From VBAS01 sp035318985 (GTDB lineage Bacteria > Bacteroidota > Bacteroidia > Chitinophagales > Chitinophagaceae): a stretch of 64,000 nucleotides of DNA. The position numbers and the translations under genes were made by a program. Shown here in pieces: positions 58,349-64,000 of this stretch; position 1 is the first letter of the stretch, and every line of letters starts with the position of its first letter. The stretch covers positions 8,844 through 72,843 of the forward strand of contig DATHDP010000087.1 in the NCBI GenBank assembly GCA_035318985.1. Reading direction: 5' to 3'. The notes under the pieces are model-generated. The model was not told the origin of the DNA, made no database searches, and worked only from the letters and a program-made list of their open reading frames with translations.

Positions 58349-59509
58349 CTATTTTGGTACAACATAAGCTTTCACATCTTCTGTTGAGATCGTTTTGCCT
58401 GAAAGAATAATAAGTCTTTCAACCACATTTCGTAACTCACGGATATTACCTGTCCAGTTATATTCCTGTAATAATTTAAATGCTTCTTCGTCAATATTCT
58501 TTTTAGCAACGCCATATTCGGTGCATATATCAGAAAGAAATCTATCAACCAATAAAGGGATATCGTCTTTTCTTTCATTGAGTGAAGGCACATGAATAAT
58601 AATAACGCCTAAGCGATGATATAGGTCAAGCCGAAAACGTTTCTCCTCTACTTCTTTCAGCAGGTCTTTGTTTGTCGCTGCAACAACTCTTACATCTACA
58701 TTGATATCTTTATCGGCGCCTACCCTGGTAATTTTTCCTTCCTGCAATGCCCGCAAAACTTTTGCCTGTGCATTCAAACTCATATCGCCTATTTCATCGA
58801 GAAATAGGGTGCCGCCATTAGCCTGTTCAAATTTTCCAATACGTTGTTTGATAGCAGAAGTAAAAGAACCTTTTTCATGACCAAACAATTCGCTTTCGAT
58901 AAGCTCACTTGGAATAGCTGCACAGTTTACTTCTACTAACTGGCCGGTAACACGGCTGCTTTTTTCATGCACCCATCTTGCCACTAATTCTTTTCCCACT
59001 CCGTTTTCACCGGTTATAAGTATTCGTGCATCGGTAGGAGCCACTTTTTCGATGGTCTCTTTTATTTTTTTTATAGGATTTGATTCGCCGATCATATCCT
59101 GCACACGATTCACTTTGCGCTTCAGCACTTTTGTTTCAGTTACCAAAGAACTTCTGTCCATCGCATTGCGAATGGTGATAAGCATCCTGTTGAGATCAGG
59201 TGGTTTTGATATATAATCAAAAGCCCCTTTTTTAACTGCATCAACAGCCGTTTCAATATTACCATGACCAGAGATCATGATCACAGGAACATCAGCATTT
59301 GATTCAGTGGCCTTTTGTAAAAATTCTATTCCATCAAGCTTTGGCATCTTGATATCACAAAGCACAACGTCATAAGTTCTTTCTTTGAATTTTTTTAGTC
59401 CTTCTTCGCCATCGCCGGCTTCTTCGGTTTTATATCCTTCGGCAGAAAGAATTTCAGTAAGTGCCTTTCGGATCGCTTTTTCATCATCGATAATTAGTAT
59501 ATCAGCCAT
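58349..59509 (-). CDS. NtrC-type response regulator without DNA-binding domain
   Basis: 386 residues. Receiver domain with phospho-acceptor Asp52 (VVLCDIKMPKLDG) and conserved Lys102, then a sigma-54-interacting AAA+ domain: Walker A GENGVGKE (167-174), Walker B LFLDEIGD (235-242), and the arginine region FRLDLYHRLGV. The GAFTGA loop that engages sigma-54 is instead GSFTSA (214-219). The protein ends at VKAYVVPK directly after the AAA+ lid, with no Fis-type helix-turn-helix. The sequence downstream of the stop codon shows no remnant of such a domain. It may act through protein contacts rather than a promoter enhancer. Confidence 0.88.
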   Translation of the reverse strand: MADILIIDDEKAIRKALTEILSAEGYKTEEAGDGEEGLKKFKERTYDVVLCDIKMPKLDGIEFLQKATESNADVPVIMISGHGNIETAVDAVKKGAFDYISKPPDLNRMLITIRNAMDRSSLVTETKVLKRKVNRVQDMIGESNPIKKIKETIEKVAPTDARILITGENGVGKELVARWVHEKSSRVTGQLVEVNCAAIPSELIESELFGHEKGSFTSAIKQRIGKFEQANGGTLFLDEIGDMSLNAQAKVLRALQEGKITRVGADKDINVDVRVVAATNKDLLKEVEEKRFRLDLYHRLGVIIIHVPSLNERKDDIPLLVDRFLSDICTEYGVAKKNIDEEAFKLLQEYNWTGNIRELRNVVERLIILSGKTISTEDVKAYVVPK

Positions 59510-59627
59510 AGTGTAAGGTTGTTCAATTGGCGTGAAAATAGTTCAAATCAGGAACATCTTAAAAAATCATTAACATGTGTGGGATATGGAAAATAAAGGT
59601 TGGTGCTTCTTATCCAAAACCACAACC

Positions 59628-60470
59628 ATGCAATTATACTCTCAGTTGCTTCCAGCTCTTTTGATTACGATCAGTTCCTGCACAGATCCGGAAAATAAGA
59701 TTGAAACAAGATCAGCTGATAACATAACCGCGATCAATACAGAAACCATTAGGGGAATCCCCTTACCAAAAGGATTCAATTATGTGGATGATGGCGATTC
59801 AGCTTATTCAAATTGGTTACTTGATCTGAAACTTAAAAAAAGTAAAACTGTTTATCTCTACAACGGGAAATTAAAATCAAACCAGGATGTGCAATATGGA
59901 GTATTGAATATTGATATCGGTAAAAAAGACCTTATTCAATGTGCAGATGCAGCGATGAAGTTGAGAGCTGATCATCTTTTTGAAAAACATTTATATGATC
60001 AAATAAAATTTATTTCAACATCCGGAAACGAGCTGTCTTTTAAAAACTGGCTAAAAGGTATACGCTGGAAAGTACAAGGCGCTAAACTTGTATCTTATAA
60101 TACACTTAATGAGGAACCCAATATTCAACAAGAATATAATTCCTTCATGGATTTTGTTTTTACTTATTGTGGCACCTTTTCGTTATCAAAACAATTGAAA
60201 GCAGTAAATGATAGTAAGTCACTTCAACCCGGTGATATATTCGTTTATGGAGGATTTCCAGGTCATGCAGTTACCGTAATGGCTGTGGCAAAAAATGAGG
60301 CGGGTAAAATAATATTTCTTTTATCGCAGGGCTATATGCCGGCGCAGGACATTCATATTTTAAAAAATTATATCGATCCTGATCTGAGTCCGTGGTATGA
60401 TCTGTCAGACATTTATCCTTTATATACACCGCAATGGGAATTCGACAAGGGAAGTTTGAAAAGATGGTAA
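59628..60470 (+). CDS. DUF4846 lipoprotein
   Basis: 280 residues from the ATG at 59628; a GTG start at 59577 would put 17 unlike residues before the signal. Lipoprotein signal LLPALLITISSC (Cys18). The DUF4846 core is recognisable: IPLPKGFNYVDDGDSAYSNWL, VLNIDIGKKDLIQCADAAMKLRADHLFE, KLQPGDIFVYGGFPGHAVTVMAVA and LLSQGYMPAQDIHIL. The GDIFVYGGFPGHAVTVM segment recalls peptidase-like Cys/His folds, but no catalytic Cys is visible. The function is unknown. Confidence 0.85.
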   Translation: MQLYSQLLPALLITISSCTDPENKIETRSADNITAINTETIRGIPLPKGFNYVDDGDSAYSNWLLDLKLKKSKTVYLYNGKLKSNQDVQYGVLNIDIGKKDLIQCADAAMKLRADHLFEKHLYDQIKFISTSGNELSFKNWLKGIRWKVQGAKLVSYNTLNEEPNIQQEYNSFMDFVFTYCGTFSLSKQLKAVNDSKSLQPGDIFVYGGFPGHAVTVMAVAKNEAGKIIFLLSQGYMPAQDIHILKNYIDPDLSPWYDLSDIYPLYTPQWEFDKGSLKRW

Positions 60471-60536
60471 CTTTTAGGCCTTTTAAAGGAGATTATTTCG
60501 TCATTCCGGCCTTGGCGGAACTCCTTGAAAATAATA

Positions 60537-60560
60537 GAGGCCGGGTAGAAACCCAGCCTC
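60537..60560 (+). repeat. Hairpin 3' of the DUF4846 gene
   Basis: GAGGCCGGGT (60537-60546) pairs with ACCCAGCCTC (60551-60560) except at one position, loop AGAA. No T run follows. It could help end transcription, with low confidence. Confidence 0.45.
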
Positions 60561-60664
60561 GTTGTAAAATCCAATATCCTATGAAAAACCGAAGCGAAGA
60601 TGCGTATAAAAAGCCAAACGGTTGCATAACAATTGAACTATTTTTTAAACACTATAGTGTATAA

Positions 60665-60700
60665 ATAAAAAATCCTGCGTCCGTTTAAAGAACGCAGGAT
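60665..60700 (-). terminator. Terminator of pdhB
   Basis: Stem ATCCTGCGT/ACGCAGGAT (60672-60680 and 60692-60700), then on the minus strand a T run (complement of the A run at about 60667-60671). Confidence 0.8.
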
Positions 60701-60718
60701 AAATATTGATCGCGAATA

Positions 60719-61708
60719 TTATTTCTTCATATACATCACATCTTTTACCAGCTTTACTGTACGAGAAACATCTGGTAAAGCTGCTGCCACCAGATTAGGA
60801 GCATAATGCAAAGGAGCATCTGCAGCAGTTATGCGACGAATAGGCGCATCCAAATAATCAAATCCTTCTTTTTGAATAGTATATGTTATTTCAGATGAAA
60901 TTGAAGCAAACGGCCATTGCTCTTCTACGATCACAAGGCGATTTGTTTTCTTCACAGATTCAAGTATGGTCATCCAATCCAACGGACGAATAGTCCGAAG
61001 ATCGATCACTTCAGCGCTGATACCTTCTTTTTCAAGCTCATCAGCAGCGCCTAAAGCTACTTTCATCATTTTATTGAAAGAAACAATGGTCACATCACGT
61101 CCCGGCCTTTTCACATCCGCCTTACCTAATTCAATATAATACTCTTCTTCAGGCACTTCACTTTTATCACCATACATCACTTCACTTTCCATAAACATTA
61201 CCGGATCTTCTTCATATCGGATCGCTTGCTTCAACAAACCCTTTGCATCATATCCTGTGCTGGGCGACACAACCTTTATTCCAGGAATATTTGCATACAG
61301 TGCCTCAAAAGCTGTTGAGTGCTGAGCCCCTAATTGGCCAGCGGAGCCACCGCCTCCTCTAAAAACGATTGGGCAATTAACCTGTCCCCCGCTCATTGCC
61401 AGCATTTTGGAAGCCGTATTTAATATTTGATCCAAAGCCAGCACGGCGAAATTCCATGTCATATACTCAACAATGGGCCTTAACCCATTTTGTGCGGCTC
61501 CAACGCCTACTGCTGTAAATCCTAATTCAGAAATTGGAGTATCAATAACTCTTTTAGGACCGAACTCTGCCAGCATGCCTTGGCTAACTTTATAAGCGCC
61601 ATTATATTCGGCCACTTCTTCCCCCATCAGGAATACCCTATCATCACGTCTCATTTCCTCGTTCATTGCTTCACGGAGTGCTTCACGATATGCGATTGAT
61701 CTTGCCAT
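60719..61708 (-). CDS. pdhB: Pyruvate dehydrogenase E1 beta subunit
   Basis: 329 residues. Part of the alpha2beta2 E1 component that decarboxylates pyruvate with thiamine diphosphate. Typical segments: LMGEEVAEYNGAYKVSQGML, VIDTPISELGFTAVGVGAAQNGLRP, RGGGGSAGQLGAQHSTAFEALYANIPG and VVSPSTGYDAKGLLKQAI; the cofactor-related Glu lies in the early GEEVAEY. Length is normal. The alpha-subunit gene is not in the window. Lipoyl synthase, encoded elsewhere in the window, serves the same complex. Confidence 0.95.
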   Translation of the reverse strand: MARSIAYREALREAMNEEMRRDDRVFLMGEEVAEYNGAYKVSQGMLAEFGPKRVIDTPISELGFTAVGVGAAQNGLRPIVEYMTWNFAVLALDQILNTASKMLAMSGGQVNCPIVFRGGGGSAGQLGAQHSTAFEALYANIPGIKVVSPSTGYDAKGLLKQAIRYEEDPVMFMESEVMYGDKSEVPEEEYYIELGKADVKRPGRDVTIVSFNKMMKVALGAADELEKEGISAEVIDLRTIRPLDWMTILESVKKTNRLVIVEEQWPFASISSEITYTIQKEGFDYLDAPIRRITAADAPLHYAPNLVAAALPDVSRTVKLVKDVMYMKK

Positions 61709-61773
61709 TAACTTTAAAAATTTTGTCCCGATAATTACCGGGAGGCAAAAATAAGTGAGCCTTTTAATATAAC

Positions 61774-62427
61774 CTAAAGGGAATGCACTGCTTTAATAAA
61801 AGCTTCAAGCTTACCGGGATCAAGCTTTCCTTCAGTTCGTACACCACTGCAAATATCAACAGCAAATGGTCTGACTGTCTGTATAGCCTGACGGACATTA
61901 TTTGCATGCAATCCGCCCGCAAGAAAAACGGGAATATCAACCGCTTTTACAATTTCCCTGCTGAGATCCCAATTATGCACACTCCCTGTACCGCCTAAAG
62001 TTTTTACCCTGGCTTTTGGATCACCGCTATCAAGCAATAATGCATCAACATTTGGAGAAATGCGAATAGCTTCATCAATACTTTCTTCGCCGGTGACGTG
62101 AATGACCTGTACAATTTTTAAATGTGGTAATGCGGTTCTTATATCAGAGTAAGCTCCTGTTGTCAATTCATCAACTATCTGAACAGTGTTCGTATCCACT
62201 CTTTTTATATGGTAAATTATTTCCTCCGAGGATTGTTCACTTGTTAATAGAAATGAGGCGACCGGTGGATGAATTGTTTTCACAATCTCGGCGATGAGCC
62301 AATCAGGAATTGGCCCGGGGCCACTTGGCATTTTTCCAACAAGACCAATAGCATCAGCGCCATGATCGATGGCAAGTTTTGCCTCATTGACACTGCTGAT
62401 ACAACAAATCTTGATTCGTGTACGCAT
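61774..62427 (-). CDS. TrpF-like phosphoribosylanthranilate isomerase homologue
   Basis: 217 residues, a TIM-barrel of the TrpF type: IKICCISSVNEAKLAIDHGADAIGLVG (Cys8 at the catalytic position), VDALLLDSGDPKAR (catalytic Asp near 131), LAGGLHANNVRQAI and DICSGVRTEGKLDPGKLEAF. It lacks the usual phosphate-proximal SPR segment after GLVG (here KMPSGPGPI), and no other trp gene is near. It may therefore be a paralogue with another substrate. Between pdhB and an acetyltransferase gene, with gaps of about 50-65 bases. Confidence 0.75.
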   Translation of the reverse strand: MRTRIKICCISSVNEAKLAIDHGADAIGLVGKMPSGPGPIPDWLIAEIVKTIHPPVASFLLTSEQSSEEIIYHIKRVDTNTVQIVDELTTGAYSDIRTALPHLKIVQVIHVTGEESIDEAIRISPNVDALLLDSGDPKARVKTLGGTGSVHNWDLSREIVKAVDIPVFLAGGLHANNVRQAIQTVRPFAVDICSGVRTEGKLDPGKLEAFIKAVHSL

Positions 62428-62473
62428 AACGACTATAAAAATAAAATCATTAAAATTAATACGATCTAAAAGC

Positions 62474-62992
62474 TTAAAGTTTTTTCATCAGCAGCCAATC
62501 TTTTTGCAGATCATCGCCAAGAAGAAAATCCTGGACGCTAAATTTTTCAAATCCCCACTTTGTGTAAAAAGCAATTGCCCGGGGGTTTTTCTCCCATACC
62601 CCTAACCAAATAATTTCTTTCTTTAATTCCTTGGCAATAAAAATACATTGACGCATCAGTTGTTCACCAACGCCTGTCCCCAGGTAACTATTCACCGAAT
62701 AGATCCTTGCGATCTCTATTGAATCTTTATTTTCAAATTCAGGGAATTTTTTCCCTTCTCTCATCCGCACATAACCAACAGGTGTATCATTATCAAATGC
62801 AAGAAAAAAAGTATTGCCCGGCTCGGTTACTTCTTTTATTAATTTTTCACGGTTGAATTGCTCATTCATAAATTTGTCCATATTCTCTTTGGTATTTACA
62901 TAACCAAAGGTCTCATGAAATGTTCTTCGACTTATATCGGCTATCAGTTCTGCATCATCGGAAGTTGCAAAACGTATAAGAAATTCCTGCAT
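62474..62992 (-). CDS. GNAT N-acetyltransferase
   Basis: 172 residues with the GNAT fold: the acetyl-CoA motif IEIARIYSVNSYLGTGVGEQLMRQCIFIAKEL (Q/R-x-x-G-x-G/A pattern as YLGTGVG), PVGYVRMREG and WLGVWEKNPRAIAFYTKWGFEKF in the C-terminal part. The substrate is unknown. It is 47 bases upstream of the TrpF-like gene on the same strand and could share its transcript. Confidence 0.86.
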   Translation of the reverse strand: MQEFLIRFATSDDAELIADISRRTFHETFGYVNTKENMDKFMNEQFNREKLIKEVTEPGNTFFLAFDNDTPVGYVRMREGKKFPEFENKDSIEIARIYSVNSYLGTGVGEQLMRQCIFIAKELKKEIIWLGVWEKNPRAIAFYTKWGFEKFSVQDFLLGDDLQKDWLLMKKL

Positions 62993-63026
62993 GGATGCAA
63001 ACTAAGGAAACAATAGAAAAGAAATA

Positions 63027-63059
63027 AAAAATTGTCCCGACAAGTCGGGACAATTTTTT
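63027..63059. terminator. Bidirectional terminator-like palindrome
   Basis: Perfect stem AAAAATTGTCCCGA/TCGGGACAATTTTT around loop CAAG, with T runs on both strands. The nearest gene that could use it is the minus-strand OmpA gene 280 bases away. Confidence 0.75.
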
Positions 63060-63282
63060 CATCATGGAGTATATATGAAGAACTACTGGGTCAGTATAAA
63101 AAATTTCTCCGCCCCAGAGTGATTGCAAATTATCAGGTATTCATTGTTGATCCTTTTGTGAAAGGAGAAAGACAATAATAATGCCGTTTAAAAACAATGT
63201 TGAAAACTAAATAAAGTTTGGCCTTAGAAGAAGCGGGCTGTTTTATAGAAATGAATTGTCGTCAGATGATAATATAAAAGAT

Positions 63283-63305
63283 AAAGGTGACCAGTGGCCA
63301 CCTTT
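63283..63305 (-). terminator. Hairpin closing the OmpA-family gene
   Basis: AAAGGTG (63283-63289) pairs with CACCTTT (63299-63305), with an inner CC/GG. It stands 34 bases after the gene's stop codon on the minus strand, followed by ATCTTTTAT, a T-rich end. Confidence 0.55.
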
Positions 63306-63338
63306 TATGGTCAAATTCTCCCTTAAAAACTTATTATC

Positions 63339-64000
63339 TTATTCCTCTTTAGAAATATTTATTAAAGCTCTCCTGTTCTTAACTCTTCCGTCAGGATTGT
63401 CTCTTCCATTAATTAGTTCCATTTCTACAGGGCAGCATTTACCAAATGATACAAAGCTGATCCTTGCTTTATCAATACCTTTCTTAATTAGATAATCAGC
63501 GCAGGCCCTGGCACGTCTGTCAGAAAGCTTATTATTATATTGTTCCGTTCCAAGTCCGTCCGTATAACCAGAGATTTGTATTGTCGTTGTGTTAGCTTCC
63601 ATCAACACATTATAAATAGAGTCAAGTATCTGCTTTTCTCTATCCTTAATAAAGCTTTTATCAAAGTCAAAATAAAGTGTAACGACATTTTCTACTTTTA
63701 TCACCAGTTTCTTTTCTTCAATAACTGGCTTCTCAATGCAAATGGGAGCATTATTATAAAGATCGATCAACAAGTCCTCGTTATTGATACTTTCGATATT
63801 TGCATTTTCAACTTTCTCATTATACCCGTCTTTGACAATGCCAAACTTCTCGACATCTGCATTAACTTCAAATTGAAATTTACCATCTGCGCCGGTTTTA
63901 GTTTCTTTATTTTTTATGGTTACCACCGCATCTGCTATCGGTTCATTGGTTTTACAATCCCTGACAACACCTCTTATCATTTTTTTCTTCGGCGCTTTAT
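63339..64000 (-). CDS. OmpA-family protein, C-terminal part (5' end outside window)
   Basis: The frame stays open to the window edge (reading KAPKKK before the Met at 63980), so the true start probably lies beyond. Visible parts: a carboxypeptidase-regulatory-like beta domain (IRGVVRDCKTNEPIADAVVTIKN) and a C-terminal OmpA peptidoglycan-binding domain (VVTLYFDFDKSFIKDREKQIL, ISGYTDGLGTEQYNNKLSDRRARACADYLIKKGI, PDGRVKNRRALINI). Such proteins anchor the outer membrane to peptidoglycan; in Bacteroidota they often carry N-terminal TPR or PD40 repeats, which cannot be checked here. Confidence 0.88.
   Translation of the reverse strand, partial: KAPKKKMIRGVVRDCKTNEPIADAVVTIKNKETKTGADGKFQFEVNADVEKFGIVKDGYNEKVENANIESINNEDLLIDLYNNAPICIEKPVIEEKKLVIKVENVVTLYFDFDKSFIKDREKQILDSIYNVLMEANTTTIQISGYTDGLGTEQYNNKLSDRRARACADYLIKKGIDKARISFVSFGKCCPVEMELINGRDNPDGRVKNRRALINISKEE

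Larger units (their letters stand above)
62993..63338. other. 346-bp gap without a gene
   Basis: No credible coding frame on either strand: the few ATG frames end within about 15 codons. It contains a bidirectional terminator-like palindrome (63027-63059) and a second hairpin (63283-63305). The rest is AT-rich, with no repeat or binding site that I can name. Confidence 0.65.

Noticed and set aside
60434..60664. Plus-strand frame of 76 codons after the DUF4846 gene
   Set aside because: Its start overlaps the preceding gene in another frame, the residues are low-complexity and charged without any fold pattern, and it runs through a hairpin and A-rich sequence.

Overview
This 64 kb window reads as chromosomal DNA of a low-GC Bacteroidota, most likely near the Chitinophagaceae. 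The evidence is a GLPGLI-family protein beside a large outer-membrane barrel protein, a type B T9SS sorting domain, a long Bacteroidota-type signal peptidase I, DUF2851 and DUF4846 proteins, promoters that fit TTTG-N19-21-TAnnTTTG, and almost no Shine-Dalgarno sequences. No rRNA, tRNA, transposase, integrase or CRISPR array was seen.

Layout. 1-2.3 kb: 3' part of argS and a TPR protein. 2.4-18.1 kb: an alpha-glucan region with glgB, glgC, glgA, a periplasmic GH13 enzyme, two sugar MFS transporters, a ROK glucokinase, and an outer-membrane barrel/GLPGLI pair. Together they could import glucose and maltodextrin, phosphorylate glucose and build glycogen (phosphoglucomutase and glycogen phosphorylase are not here). 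18.1-21 kb: a secreted lectin/PKD protein and a lipoprotein hydrolase. 21.2-29.8 kb: a dense set of small SRPBCC, VOC, DoxX, DUF1801 and DUF4287 proteins with ArsR- and AraC-type regulators, resembling a detoxification or stress module. 29.8-46.9 kb: mostly housekeeping and conserved genes (TMTC-like TPR membrane protein, lipA, OsmC, Maf, UbiA-type prenyltransferase, KdsC-like phosphatase, IscX, ferredoxin, topA).

46.9-49.7 kb is the most unusual part. Four small hypothetical genes, all on the plus strand and rich in GAC codons, lie among imperfect palindromes and two 77-bp direct repeats (72 of 77 identical). The ends of the first gene unit follow integron-cassette logic: a GTT core at the 5' end is the exact inverted copy of a motif just after the stop codon, and a large palindrome leads to the next GTTAGGC core. 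No integrase is visible, so this could be a CALIN-like array or another cassette system.

49.8-64 kb: intradiol dioxygenase-like protein, Gfo/Idh/MocA oxidoreductase, GH53 endogalactanase, methyltransferase, SirB1-type protein, csaA, ogt, cdd, lepB, an NtrC-like regulator without its DNA-binding domain, DUF4846 lipoprotein, pdhB, a TrpF-like protein, a GNAT acetyltransferase, and the 3' part of an OmpA-family gene. Short-period, often palindromic repeats recur in many intergenic gaps, and one has entered the argS reading frame.
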